Assembly: GCF_050433445.1 (NCBI RefSeq)
Contig: NZ_JBNPXF010000004.1
Location: 101,795 to 165,794 of the forward strand
DNA: 64,000 nt
Direction of reading: 5' to 3'
Source: Kroppenstedtia sanguinis
GTDB taxonomy: Bacteria > Bacillota > Bacilli > Thermoactinomycetales > DSM-45169
The first letter of the stretch is position 1. The number at the start of each line of letters is the position of its first letter. Position numbers and translations under genes: made by a program. Shown here in pieces: positions 8,885 to 17,866 of this stretch. The notes below the pieces were generated by a model. That model did no database searches and was not told where the DNA came from. It saw nothing but the letters and a program-made list of their open reading frames with translations.

Positions 8885-9806
8885 TGGAATCCCCCTCTGT
8901 CATCTGAAGGAAGATATCCTCCAGTGTGGGATGTTTGCGGTGGATAGTCAGCACCCTCACTCCCGCGTGCAATAGTTTCTGGTTGGCATCATGGATCTGA
9001 TCCTCCGGCATGCGGGTGAAGACGTGACCCTCCTCCCGACTTTCGAGGACCGTGACACCCGGGAGGGATTCCAACACTTGAACCCCCTGATCCAGAGGGG
9101 AAAGCTCCCATTCCACCGGAGGATCTCCTTCCAAGAGCTGGTCGACGGGGCCGGATTGGATGATTCGTCCTTTGTTGATGATAGCCACGCGGTCACACAG
9201 CAGTTGCACTTCGTGCAGAATATGGCTGGAGATCAGGATGCTAATCCCTTCTTCGCGGGCCAGTTGTCTGATGAAACGGCGCATTTCGCGGATGCCGGAG
9301 GGGTCCAGTCCATTAGTAGGTTCATCCAGGATCAGTAGTTTGGGTTTTCCCAGAAGGGCTTGGGCAATGCCGAGTCGTTGCCGCATGCCCAGGGAATAAG
9401 TGTTCACTTTGTCGTCGATCCGTTGCTCCAGCTCCACCAGCCGGGCCACTTCTCCGATCCGTTCCGGTATGATCTCGTCATTCATTCGACCGAAGATCTC
9501 CAGGTTTTCCCGTCCGGTCAAATAAGGATACATCTCCGGGTTTTCCACGATGCAACCGACATGTCGGAGGGCTTGTAAGGGCTCTTTTCGCAGGTCGTAG
9601 CCGCCGATTTGTACTGTTCCTCGAGTGGGGCGAATCAATCCGACCAGCATCCGGATGGTAGTGGTTTTTCCGGCCCCGTTCGGTCCGAGGAAACCGTAGA
9701 TTTCACCAGGTCTCACATCGAAGGTGAGGTCTGTGACGATCTCCTGTCCACCGATTCGTTTGCTTACATTCTCCACAAGCAAGATTTTTTCCTCATCAGC
9801 GGGCAT
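8877..9806 (-). CDS. ABC transporter ATP-binding protein (exporter type)
   Basis: A 309-residue ATPase of the CcmA/NatA class. Walker A is GPNGAGKTT (about residue 39), the signature is YSLGMRQRLGIAQALL, Walker B is LLILDEPTNGLD, and the H-loop His is in ISSHILHEV. The last 80 residues form the accessory C-terminal domain common in this class. It partners the ABC-2 permease encoded immediately downstream (8-bp overlap) and overlaps the upstream SGNH hydrolase gene by 11 bp. Confidence 0.92.
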   Translation of the reverse strand: MPADEEKILLVENVSKRIGGQEIVTDLTFDVRPGEIYGFLGPNGAGKTTTIRMLVGLIRPTRGTVQIGGYDLRKEPLQALRHVGCIVENPEMYPYLTGRENLEIFGRMNDEIIPERIGEVARLVELEQRIDDKVNTYSLGMRQRLGIAQALLGKPKLLILDEPTNGLDPSGIREMRRFIRQLAREEGISILISSHILHEVQLLCDRVAIINKGRIIQSGPVDQLLEGDPPVEWELSPLDQGVQVLESLPGVTVLESREEGHVFTRMPEDQIHDANQKLLHAGVRVLTIHRKHPTLEDIFLQMTEGDSIA

Positions 9807-10608
9807 CGGTTGACACCTCTTTCTCCTCTTCTTCCATCGCTTGCAACAGACGATCGGTCATTCTTGCATAGCCTTTTTGATTGGGATGGAAGTGATCACT
9901 GTATAGGTAGGCCCGTGGGTTCAGTTGAAAGAGATCGAAAACAGGGATCACCACGACCTGGTCAAATTTTTCTGCAGTTTCTGTGAGGGTTCGGTTCCAT
10001 TCGCCTACGATTCGATTGCTGGTTTCTTTTTGACCCAGATCACCGAAGGGATTGTAGAGCCCAAACAGGAACACTGGGGTCTTTGGATTTTTCCGGCGGA
10101 TGGTGGACAGAGTGGATTCAAGGTTTTTTTGATACCTTTTTCGCGCCTTTTCCGATTGCTTCCAATCGATGGTCTCCGTTTGTCCACTGTTTTGGAATAG
10201 ATCATTTCCGCCGATGGTCAAGGTAATCCAACGGGCTTCTCCCAACAGATGGCGAACCCGGGATTGCTGGATTTGATCTTTCAATTGGTCTGAGGTCTGC
10301 CCCTTCACAGCCAGATTGACTGCACTGATCTGGCTGTGTTCCTTGCGGAGATGTTCTTTGACCCGACCAGCGTATCCTTGTCCATCCGGATCACCGGTTC
10401 CTCGAGTGAGGGAATCCCCCAGGGTGAGTAGAAGTGCTGTTTCGGAGTCGTTACCTTTCGCTTGCTGGGGTTCCTTGTCAGAAAACCCTTCTGACGGAGA
10501 ATCGAGTATATCTGTGACAGCCCATCCAAAACCGGCAATCAGAAAGAGCAAAGAGAACAATAAAAACAGACTGAATGCGATCCATACAGGGTTTCCTTTG
10601 ATCCTCAT
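9796..10608 (-). CDS. SGNH/GDSL-family lipase/esterase, membrane anchored (YpmR-like)
   Basis: A 270-residue protein with an N-terminal hydrophobic helix (about residues 9-33) that should anchor or export it. The SGNH blocks are visible: GDSLTRG (nucleophile Ser, block I), the block III sequence TIGGNDLF, and the C-terminal block V SDHFHPNQKGY with catalytic Asp and His. It resembles Bacillus YpmR. It is first in the minus-strand operon with the ABC exporter and overlaps it by 11 bp, hinting at a shared cell-envelope role. The true substrate is unknown. Confidence 0.87.
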   Translation of the reverse strand: MRIKGNPVWIAFSLFLLFSLLFLIAGFGWAVTDILDSPSEGFSDKEPQQAKGNDSETALLLTLGDSLTRGTGDPDGQGYAGRVKEHLRKEHSQISAVNLAVKGQTSDQLKDQIQQSRVRHLLGEARWITLTIGGNDLFQNSGQTETIDWKQSEKARKRYQKNLESTLSTIRRKNPKTPVFLFGLYNPFGDLGQKETSNRIVGEWNRTLTETAEKFDQVVVIPVFDLFQLNPRAYLYSDHFHPNQKGYARMTDRLLQAMEEEEKEVSTDAR

Positions 10609-10816
10609 AGTCCGCTCCTTTAAGTCATATGATCGAAGATAGATGACAAAGTGGTAAAGGAAGACGGCCGCAGAAAGTCCGACAAAATCTATCTTACCAC
10701 AGGAGAGATTTTAGCTCCTCCATCTTTCATATATCTTTTCCAGGGACAAATGGGTGCAAACAGCTCATGGGCGCATATATATAGAACGCACGGTTTTTTA
10801 AAGGAGGGATATCTCG

Positions 10817-12037
10817 TTGAAATTGCATATCGTTCGGCCGGGGGATACCCTTCGGAAGATCGCTCGGCGTTTTGACATTCCTGTGCAACGTTTGCTGGAG
10901 CTCAATCCTTCATTGGATCCGGAACATCCGGAACCTGGGGAGAAAGTCAAAATTCCCAGAGGGAAGGTTCCAGTAGCTAGGCAGAGGAAGGGAAAAGCGA
11001 CGCTGACGGGGGAGAAGCCGCAATCCCCCCATCGGAAACCGGAATCTTCCGGATCTACCGGACACTCCGAAACGATTCAAGAAGGGACGGAATCTCCCAA
11101 AGAGCAACCGTTGCCCAAAAGACCGGACTCATCTCCAGTCGGGATGATGCCACCCATGCCCAAAGCACCGGAGTACCAATGGAGAATGGAAGAGGAGGAA
11201 ACACCAGAACAACCAGAACAAGAGGAGAAGACCCCCTATTTTACTTCGCAACCCCTTCCGTCTCCCTTTCCTTCCGTGAGTTTTCCCTATACCGGACAGC
11301 CATTCTCCCAGACGGTTCCTGATCCATATGCTCATCCGATGCCGCAACCCGAAGTAGAGGACTCACAGGGATGGCCTGTTTGGACGGATCCGAGCACCGG
11401 GCAACCCACTTTCAGTCCACCGCCTGGCGGAGGACAGCCGGAATATAGTCAACAGCCCCAGCCCCCTATGTTTTCTTATCCCGGCTTCGGGCAACCCGAC
11501 CAAAACCAATCGCAGATGCCCATGTTTCCTTATCCCGGTTTTGGGCAACCCGACCAGGAGCAACCGCAGATGCCCATGTTTCCTTATCCCGGTTTTGGGC
11601 AACCCGACCAGGGTCAATCGCAGATGCCCATGTTCCCTTATCCCGGTTTTGGGCAACCCGACCAGGGCCAATCGCAGATGCCCATGTTCCCTTATCCCGG
11701 TTTTGGGCAACCCGACCAGGGCCAATCGCAGATGCCCATGTTCCCTTATCCCGGCTTTGGGCAACCCGACCAGGAGCAATCGCAGATGCCCATGTTCCCT
11801 TATCCCGGCTATGGAGGACAGTCGCTACAAGGAGAGATCCAGTCCGCTTGGCCCATGCCATACCCCACGCCGGGATTCCCACAGACGCAGGGATTCCATC
11901 CCTATCCAAGTTCTTTGACGGGAGCGTCGGCGAGGGAAGAGGATGGAAATACCGATCCACCACCAGTCGATTGGGATATATCTTCTCTCCTTCGCGAGGA
12001 GGAAAGCGCCTGGGCGGAAAGTTCCACAGAGAAATAA
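10817..12037 (+). CDS. LysM protein with 18-residue tandem repeats (SafA-like spore coat protein)
   Basis: The start is TTG, set by AAGGAGGG at 10800-10807. Residues 1-50 form a LysM domain (MKLHIVRPGDTLRKIARRFD...LLELNPSL...PGEKVKIP), as at the N-terminus of SafA. The rest is low-complexity and rich in Pro, Gly and Gln. DNA 11468-11791 encodes six near-identical 18-residue units of the form MFPYPGFGQPDQGQSQMP, followed by a partial seventh. In Bacillus, SafA directs inner-coat assembly and yrbC (yebC) lies nearby, as here. The repeats are nearly identical at DNA level, so unit number is likely to vary between strains. The coat role is inferred from the LysM domain and context. Confidence 0.75.
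   Translation: MKLHIVRPGDTLRKIARRFDIPVQRLLELNPSLDPEHPEPGEKVKIPRGKVPVARQRKGKATLTGEKPQSPHRKPESSGSTGHSETIQEGTESPKEQPLPKRPDSSPVGMMPPMPKAPEYQWRMEEEETPEQPEQEEKTPYFTSQPLPSPFPSVSFPYTGQPFSQTVPDPYAHPMPQPEVEDSQGWPVWTDPSTGQPTFSPPPGGGQPEYSQQPQPPMFSYPGFGQPDQNQSQMPMFPYPGFGQPDQEQPQMPMFPYPGFGQPDQGQSQMPMFPYPGFGQPDQGQSQMPMFPYPGFGQPDQGQSQMPMFPYPGFGQPDQEQSQMPMFPYPGYGGQSLQGEIQSAWPMPYPTPGFPQTQGFHPYPSSLTGASAREEDGNTDPPPVDWDISSLLREEESAWAESSTEK
11468..11809 (+). repeat. 54-bp coding tandem repeats
   Basis: Six complete 54-bp units begin at 11468, 11522, 11576, 11630, 11684 and 11738, followed by a partial unit at 11792. The third to fifth are almost identical in DNA, pointing to recent expansion by slippage or unequal recombination. 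All stay in frame. Confidence 0.93.
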
Positions 12038-12059
12038 GAGGCGGGAAGGGGGGGACGAG

Positions 12060-13007
12060 ATGGAGGAGACAGTGATCCACCATTGGGGATCCACCTTGGG
12101 AACACGAGTTTACCGAGTGGGAACTTTTCGCGGACACCATTTATTGGAGACAGAGTCTGGCGAATGGGTGGCGAAAAGATCCCGCCATCCTTCCCACCTT
12201 CGATGGTGGGTATGGGTGGATCGGGAGCTTCGTCATCGGGGATTTGATCGGATGCCTGCTTTTGTGACTGACGGTCAGCAATGGGTGTTGACCTCACGAG
12301 TGGAGTCTCGTCCCGCCACCTATCGGAACTCGGAGGAAATTCGTCAGGCGGCCGGTCTCCTTTCCCACTTTCACAGGGCAGGGCGGGGGTTACTCACTCC
12401 TCTCGCTTCTTCCAGTACTCAGACTTTGATGGAGCGGGTCGAAGTTCGATACCGCTCCTTTTCTCAATTGATGAAAAGTGTAAACCGGGTGGACGGAGAA
12501 CTGGGAGATTTATTGCGGGAATATGGGGCTGTCTACAAAAGGTACGGAAAAGCTGCCAAGGAACGTTTGCATACCCTCCCTGTACAGGAGTGGATCCGAT
12601 GGGAGCGAGGGGGGCGGTGCTTGGCGCACCGGGATCTGGCGAGCCACAACATTCTGATCGATAGGAGGGGGAAAAGCTGGCTGATCGATTTTGAAACGGC
12701 GGAGTATGACGCTCAGATCGGGGATCTGTGGCAACTGTTGTCACGTGGTCTTTCGGAGCAGGACTGGGATCCGGCGGTGCTGAAGGAAACTGTCGCTACC
12801 TATGAGGAAACTCGTCCGCTGGCGCCGGTGGAACGAATCACCTTGTCCGTTTTGCTCGGATTTCCCAATGAATTTTTCCGAGAGGCCCTGGGCTTAACTC
12901 AGATGAAGAGAGGTTACACTGAAGAAAAGACCCTGCCCTACCTAAAAAAAATCGCCCACGCACTCCCTCAGTGGCAGGATTTCCTCCGGGATTGGGCGGG
13001 TTGGTAG
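12060..13007 (+). CDS. CotS-family spore coat kinase-like protein
   Basis: A 315-residue protein of the aminoglycoside phosphotransferase/choline kinase fold. The catalytic loop is LAHRDLASHNILID (catalytic Asp and Asn) and the metal-binding motif is WLIDFETAEYD. This matches the CotS/CotI/YsxE group, which sit in spore coats next to coat morphogenetic genes. The start is ATG 12060, preceded by GGGGGACGAG, 22 bp after the LysM gene, so the two are co-transcribed. In Bacillus, the LysM protein SpoVID is likewise followed by YsxE. Confidence 0.83.
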   Translation: MEETVIHHWGSTLGTRVYRVGTFRGHHLLETESGEWVAKRSRHPSHLRWWVWVDRELRHRGFDRMPAFVTDGQQWVLTSRVESRPATYRNSEEIRQAAGLLSHFHRAGRGLLTPLASSSTQTLMERVEVRYRSFSQLMKSVNRVDGELGDLLREYGAVYKRYGKAAKERLHTLPVQEWIRWERGGRCLAHRDLASHNILIDRRGKSWLIDFETAEYDAQIGDLWQLLSRGLSEQDWDPAVLKETVATYEETRPLAPVERITLSVLLGFPNEFFREALGLTQMKRGYTEEKTLPYLKKIAHALPQWQDFLRDWAGW

Positions 13008-13029
13008 GTTCAGACATGTGTGTTATGAT
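13001..13029 (+). promoter_or_regulatory. Promoter of nitrilase-yebC unit
   Basis: TTGGTA and TATGAT are 17 bp apart, immediately overlapping the end of the kinase gene and 38 bp before the amidohydrolase ATG. Confidence 0.5.
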
Positions 13030-13066
13030 AAAATACAGTCTGAAAACCTTGGCGGGGGGCGTTGTG

Positions 13067-13903
13067 ATGAAAGTAGGTCTGGCCCAGCTCGCCCCGGAGT
13101 TGGGCGGCGTGGAAAAAAACCTACAGCTCCATGAAGAGATGATCCGCCGTGCCGATTCTGAGCAGGTGGATCTTTTGGTTTTTCCAGAGTTGAGTTTGAC
13201 AGGGTATTCCTTGGGAGAGAGAACGCCGGATGCGGCCCGGATGGTGACGGACAATGATCTGTTTGCACTGGCTTCTCTGGCGGAGAAAACAGATGTTGTG
13301 ATCGGATTTGTGGAGGAAAGCCCAGACCACGTTTTCTACAATTCTGCTGCCTATCTCAGCCAAGGCGAGATCCGATGGGTTCACCGAAAAACATATCTGC
13401 CCACTTATGGGATGTTTCAGGAAGGACGTTATTTTGGGCGCGGAAGTCGCATCCAGGGGGTGGATACACGCTTTGGACAGGTGGGAGTGGTCATCTGTGA
13501 AGAGGCCTGGCATCCTTCTGTTCCTTATCTATTGGCCCAGGAGGGAGCCAAGTTCCTCTTGGTTATGGCCAACGGGCCGGTGAAGGAAGGGGGAGCAGAG
13601 ATTTCCCGCGAACCTTGGCATCGGATGTTGTCGACTCATTCCATGTTGAACTGTGTATATACGGTATTTGTCAACCGGGCGGGTGTGGAAGAGGGGGTCC
13701 GTTTTTTTGGCAACTCCGCGGTATTCGATCCTTTCGGAGATCGGGTGGAGGAAGCCCCCTTGCTAGATGCAGGTCTGTTCACTGTGGAGATCGACCCTGG
13801 TACCCTTCGGCAGGCTCGCTGGCGAATGCCTTCAGCTTTGCGGGACGAAGACTTGAATCTGACTTTGAGGGAATTGGAACGGATTCGTGAACTGCGGAGA
13901 TGA
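13067..13903 (+). CDS. Carbon-nitrogen hydrolase (nitrilase superfamily)
   Basis: A 278-residue protein with the three catalytic residues of the superfamily: Glu in LVFPELSLTGYS, Lys in HRKTYLPTYGMFQEGRYF and Cys in GVVICEEAWHP. These enzymes hydrolyse amides or nitriles; GYSL and the short length fit an amidohydrolase such as those acting on omega-amides or N-carbamoyl compounds, but the substrate cannot be fixed. The start is ATG 13067 with GGGGGGC seven bases upstream, just after a likely promoter. It lies 78 bp before yebC. Confidence 0.85.
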   Translation: MKVGLAQLAPELGGVEKNLQLHEEMIRRADSEQVDLLVFPELSLTGYSLGERTPDAARMVTDNDLFALASLAEKTDVVIGFVEESPDHVFYNSAAYLSQGEIRWVHRKTYLPTYGMFQEGRYFGRGSRIQGVDTRFGQVGVVICEEAWHPSVPYLLAQEGAKFLLVMANGPVKEGGAEISREPWHRMLSTHSMLNCVYTVFVNRAGVEEGVRFFGNSAVFDPFGDRVEEAPLLDAGLFTVEIDPGTLRQARWRMPSALRDEDLNLTLRELERIRELRR

Positions 13904-13981
13904 CTGTCCCTTAGGATGACTCCTCTTTTCACAGGACTTTTTTCAACCATCTATCCGGATCTTGATAAAGAGGTGATCGGA

Positions 13982-14725
13982 ATGGCTGGTCATTCCAAGT
14001 GGAAAAACATTCAACATCGTAAAGGGCGCCAAGATGCCCTGCGGGGGAAGCTCTTCGCCAAACTGGCTCGAGAGATCTCCGTGGCGGCAAAAGAAGGGGG
14101 GGAGGACCCCGATCAAAATCAACGACTGCGCATGGCGATCGCCAAAGCCCGCTCTCAAAACATGCCCAATGACAATATTGAACGGGCGATTAAACGGGGG
14201 ACCGGTGCGGAAGGCGGAAGCAATTACGAGGCTGTCAACTATGAAGGCTACGGTCCGGGGGGAGCGGCGGTGATGGTGGAAGCCTTGACCGATAACCGCA
14301 ACCGAACGGCGGCAGATGTGCGGCACATCTTCTCCAAACGGGGAGGAAGTATGGGAGAGGCCGGTTGTGTAGCCTGGATGTTTGATAAAAAAGGGCTACT
14401 TCAAATGGAGCGCTCTGGGCAGGATGAGGATGAAGTCATGTTGCAGGCGTTGGAAGCCGGTGCGGAGGATTTTGAAGCCTCAGAGGATACCTTTGAGATT
14501 ACCACTTCTCCGGACCAGTTTGAAGAGGTGAAGGATTCCTTAGAGGGGGAAGGATTCCAATTTTCCACAGCAGAAGTGACGATGGTCCCCCAAAACACAG
14601 TGACATTAACTGGAGACCAGGTGACCGCCATGCTTCAATTGCTCGAAGCGCTGGAAGATCACGACGATGTTCAGAATGTCTATGCCAATGTAGAGATCAA
14701 TGACGACGAATCAGAGAACGAATGA
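13982..14725 (+). CDS. yebC: YebC/PmpR-family protein (TACO1 family)
   Basis: A 247-residue protein starting MAGHSKWKNIQHRKG, the invariant opening of the family, with the later motif GGSMGEAGCVAWMF. Family members were annotated as transcriptional regulators; newer work on bacterial YebC and mitochondrial TACO1 supports a role in translation of proline-rich or difficult stretches. The start is ATG 13982 with GAGGTG upstream. The Bacillus orthologue yrbC also lies between safA and ruvAB. A strong terminator follows. Confidence 0.95.
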   Translation: MAGHSKWKNIQHRKGRQDALRGKLFAKLAREISVAAKEGGEDPDQNQRLRMAIAKARSQNMPNDNIERAIKRGTGAEGGSNYEAVNYEGYGPGGAAVMVEALTDNRNRTAADVRHIFSKRGGSMGEAGCVAWMFDKKGLLQMERSGQDEDEVMLQALEAGAEDFEASEDTFEITTSPDQFEEVKDSLEGEGFQFSTAEVTMVPQNTVTLTGDQVTAMLQLLEALEDHDDVQNVYANVEINDDESENE

Positions 14726-14759
14726 GTTGCCTCCTGATCCAATATGTTTAAATCAGATG

Positions 14760-14806
14760 AAAAACCCGCCAAAAACCGTGATTTTTCAAGGTTTTTGGCG
14801 GGTTTT
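14760..14806. terminator. Bidirectional terminator between yebC and the mnt operon
   Basis: A 17-bp perfect stem (AAAACCCGCCAAAAACC with its complement) ends in GGGTTTT on the plus strand; the A-rich/T-rich symmetry fits termination of both convergent units. Confidence 0.85.
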
Positions 14807-14884
14807 AGATTTCGTTCATTTAACTCTGGAAGGAGCCCGGATCTGGGGGCTCTCTTCATCTTGAATCAGAGTTAATTTTTTTGT

Positions 14885-15769
14885 TTACTCCGTGGCAGTG
14901 CGCAGGCGCCGACGGATCACCCAGCGTGTCACGACTCCGTGGAGCGGGGAGAAGAGGAAGGCGAGGGTGAACAAGCCGCCAGCGGCTACGGTCATTGAGC
15001 CAGCGATGGAAGCATCAAATAGAAGGGCAAATCCGTAGCCGAGAATGGAGCTGAGCACTCCAACCACCACACTGATCAGTAACATTCGTTCCAGCCGATC
15101 CGTCAGCAGATAGGCGGTCGCGGAGGGAACGATCAGCATTGCCACCACCAGAATGGCACCGACGCTTTCAAAGGAAGCCACTGTAGTGATGGAGACCAAT
15201 CCCATCAGCAGATAGTGGATCAACAAGACAGGAATTCCCAGAGCAGCAGCCATCTGTGGGTCGAAGGAGACGATCTTGAACTCCTTGAACAATAGGCCCA
15301 CCACGATCAGGCTGAGCAGGAAGGAGATGCCTACACCCCAAAGGGCTTTCGGACCGATGTTGGTACCGAAGAAGGTAAGTGTGTCCCAGGGGACATAGGC
15401 AATCTCCCCGTAGAGGACACAATCCAGGTCCAGATCCACCTGGCGGGTGAACAGAGAGACCAAAATGATGCCAACGGCGAACAGAAAAGTGAAAGTGACA
15501 CTGATTGCGGCATCATTTTGCACACCCCGGGAGCGTAGACTCTGAATCAAAAATGTACAGAGCAGACCCAAGGCAGCAGCTCCGAGCAACATGGGAAGGG
15601 AATCTCGGCTACCACTAACAAGGAAAGCGATGACGATCCCTGGAAGGACAGCGTGACTGATCGCATCCCCTAGCATGGCCATACGCCGCAGAATCAGGAA
15701 ACATCCCAAAAATCCGCAGGAGGCTGCCACCATCGCTCCTGTCAACATAATCGTCCATCCCATGCTCAT
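14885..15769 (-). CDS. mntD: Manganese ABC transporter permease MntD
   Basis: About 294 residues, eight or nine membrane helices of the ABC-3 family. RRMAMLGDAISHAVLPGI and the FKEFKIVSFDPQMAAALG block are conserved in the MntC/MntD/ZnuB group. The start is ATG 15769 with AAGGAGGA upstream, overlapping mntC by 4 bp. The size matches the second permease of Bacillus mntABCD. It forms the membrane channel with MntC. Confidence 0.9.
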   Translation of the reverse strand: MSMGWTIMLTGAMVAASCGFLGCFLILRRMAMLGDAISHAVLPGIVIAFLVSGSRDSLPMLLGAAALGLLCTFLIQSLRSRGVQNDAAISVTFTFLFAVGIILVSLFTRQVDLDLDCVLYGEIAYVPWDTLTFFGTNIGPKALWGVGISFLLSLIVVGLLFKEFKIVSFDPQMAAALGIPVLLIHYLLMGLVSITTVASFESVGAILVVAMLIVPSATAYLLTDRLERMLLISVVVGVLSSILGYGFALLFDASIAGSMTVAAGGLFTLAFLFSPLHGVVTRWVIRRRLRTATE

Positions 15770-17094
15770 GAAGAGATTCCTCCTTCCCTGAGAGGGGAAG
15801 CCCCGGATTCTGGGTTCCATTTCGGTTCCATGCCATGACGCTGGAGCAGGTCCCAAAGTGGGGCAAATAAGGCCGGCGGGATATTGTCGGCCACCATTCC
15901 ATCCTCTCGATCCCGAATGCTTCCTCCGATTTCACTTTCGTGCATGATCCAAACCTCGGTCATCCGATGGCGGAGGACGGTTTGATAGGCTTGCACCGCC
16001 CCTTCCTCTGTCAATTGAATGTAGAGACGCCCCTGGGTGGGGTTTAGTTGAACCCACTGTTTCTTTTGAAGATAACGGAGGGCGGCTCTCAGTCTGCGAG
16101 GGGGCATCGGATTGTTGAGCAAGAGGGTATGGGTTTCCACATCACTAAAATCTCCCTGCTCCCGACGTTCATAGAGAACCTGTAGCACGCGCTCTCGCGC
16201 CAACTGCTTCCGGGCCCGTGTCAGTCGAATCGCCTTCGCGAGCAATCCCCGACGAGGGGAGAAAACCATCGAGATCACAAAGATGATGGTAGCGGCAACG
16301 ACAATCAGCGGTCCGGTGGGGAGATGAAATGAAAGGGAGCTCAGCACGGTCCCCAGGGCACCGGACAAGCCGCCGAGAATAGCAGAAAGGACCAGCATCA
16401 CATCGAGTCGTTCCGTCCAATAGCGGGCGGCTGCTGCGGGAGTGACGATGAGAGCGACCACCAGGACGACCCCGGCGGCTTGCAGTCCGATCACCACAGC
16501 CACCACCAGCATAATCATCAGGATCGTATCCAGAATCCCGGTAGGAAAGCCTAAACTTCTACCAAATCCAGGATCAAAACAGAGGATCTTGAACTCCTTG
16601 AAAAAGAGGAGGGACAACAGGAGCAATGAGAGAGCGACTCCCCCCATCACCCATACATCTTCCCCGACCAGGGAGGCGGACTGTCCAAACAGGAATTTAT
16701 CCAGTCCCGACTGATTTCCCTGGTCACTGTGTTGGATATGAGTCAGGAAAACAATTCCGATGCCGAAAAAGACGGACAAGGTTAATCCTAGGGCGGTATC
16801 TTCCTTGATCCGGGAGAAACGGGTGATCGCGTTGATCGCCAAGGAGGCGAGAATTCCTGTGACAGTGGCACCAATCAGAAAGAAAAAGGGATTTTTGGAC
16901 CCAGTCAATAGGAAGGCTAGACAAATACCGGGAAGAGCGGCGTGAGAGAGGACATCCCCCATCAATCCGCGTTTTCTAAGATATGCGAAGGAACCAACGA
17001 CTCCACTGGACAGCCCCAGCAAAATCGTTCCCACCAGGACCCAAATCGTATTGGGATCGGCCAAGAAGTTCTCTATTTCAGTCATGACTTTCAC
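15766..17094 (-). CDS. mntC: Manganese ABC transporter permease MntC with C-terminal winged-helix-like extension
   Basis: A 442-residue protein. Residues 1-285 are an ABC-3 permease (KRGLMGDVLSHAALPGICLAF; FFKEFKILCFDPGFGRSLG). Residues about 290-440 are hydrophilic and look like a winged-helix/DtxR-type domain (RRLRAALRYLQKKQWVQLNPTQGRLYIQLTEEGAVQAYQ, then HESEIGGSIRDREDGMVADNIPPALF). The Bacillus MntC is of similar length. Its sensory or regulatory function is not established here. It overlaps mntB and mntD by 4 bp each. Confidence 0.9.
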   Translation of the reverse strand: MKVMTEIENFLADPNTIWVLVGTILLGLSSGVVGSFAYLRKRGLMGDVLSHAALPGICLAFLLTGSKNPFFFLIGATVTGILASLAINAITRFSRIKEDTALGLTLSVFFGIGIVFLTHIQHSDQGNQSGLDKFLFGQSASLVGEDVWVMGGVALSLLLLSLLFFKEFKILCFDPGFGRSLGFPTGILDTILMIMLVVAVVIGLQAAGVVLVVALIVTPAAAARYWTERLDVMLVLSAILGGLSGALGTVLSSLSFHLPTGPLIVVAATIIFVISMVFSPRRGLLAKAIRLTRARKQLARERVLQVLYERREQGDFSDVETHTLLLNNPMPPRRLRAALRYLQKKQWVQLNPTQGRLYIQLTEEGAVQAYQTVLRHRMTEVWIMHESEIGGSIRDREDGMVADNIPPALFAPLWDLLQRHGMEPKWNPESGASPLREGGISS

Positions 17095-17843
17095 CTCGCA
17101 GCCAATACTTCCGGAAGCACTGTCAGCCGACCGCCATAAGTTTTCTGCAGGTTTTCCACCGTAAAGATCTCCGGAGTCGGTCCCATGGCAATCTGTCTCA
17201 TATTGAGCATCAAGAGCCAGTCGAAGTACTCTTGTACGGTCTGCAGATCATGATGAACAACGAGGACCGTTTTCTTCTGCCCCTTCAATTCATTGAGGAT
17301 ATTGACGATGGCTTTCTCCGTCGCTGCGTCCACACCGACAAAGGGCTCATCCATGAAATAGACTCGGGCATCCTGGGCCAGAGAGCGAGCCAAAAAGACT
17401 CGCTGTTGCTGGCCGCCGGAGAGTTGGCTGATTTGTCGCTTGGCGAAATCGGCCATCCCCACCTTATCCAAACATTCCAACGCAAACTCCCGGTTTTCCC
17501 TTTTAGGGCGTCTAAACCAACCCAATTTTCCATAACTGCCCATCAGAACCACATCTAAAGCGTTGGTGGGAAAGTCCCAGTCCACTGATTCTCGTTGGGG
17601 AACGTATCCCACGATGGAGCGTTGTTCTTTATATGGTTTTCCGTAAATTTCCACTTCTCCGCCAGTCAGAGGCAAGAGACCCAGGATGGCTTTGATCAAG
17701 GTCGATTTCCCGGCGCCGTTAGGGCCGATAATTCCGATCAGTTTTCCTTCTGGTGCCTGAAACTGAATGTCCCGGAGGACAGGTTTTCGGTCATAAGCGA
17801 CAGACAGATCCCGTACAGAGACGGGGGCGTGTGACGGTTGCAT
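17091..17843 (-). CDS. mntB: Manganese ABC transporter ATPase MntB
   Basis: A 250-residue ATPase with Walker A GPNGAGKST (about residue 40), signature LSGGQQQRVFLARSLA, Walker B VYFMDEPFVGVD and switch His in VVHHDLQTV. The sequence QRESVDWDFPTNALDVVLMGSYGKLGWFRRP is typical of metal-uptake ATPases of the Mnt/Znu/Sit type. It is second in the operon, 23 bp after mntA and overlapping mntC. Confidence 0.93.
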   Translation of the reverse strand: MQPSHAPVSVRDLSVAYDRKPVLRDIQFQAPEGKLIGIIGPNGAGKSTLIKAILGLLPLTGGEVEIYGKPYKEQRSIVGYVPQRESVDWDFPTNALDVVLMGSYGKLGWFRRPKRENREFALECLDKVGMADFAKRQISQLSGGQQQRVFLARSLAQDARVYFMDEPFVGVDAATEKAIVNILNELKGQKKTVLVVHHDLQTVQEYFDWLLMLNMRQIAMGPTPEIFTVENLQKTYGGRLTVLPEVLAAR

Positions 17844-17866
17844 AAGGATTCCCTCCCCTGGAAAAT

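Noticed and set aside
11363..12140. Long minus-strand and alternate-frame ORFs across the LysM gene repeats
   Set aside because: They are by-products of the 54-bp periodicity, which keeps all frames open; the plus-strand frame has the LysM domain and the ribosome site.
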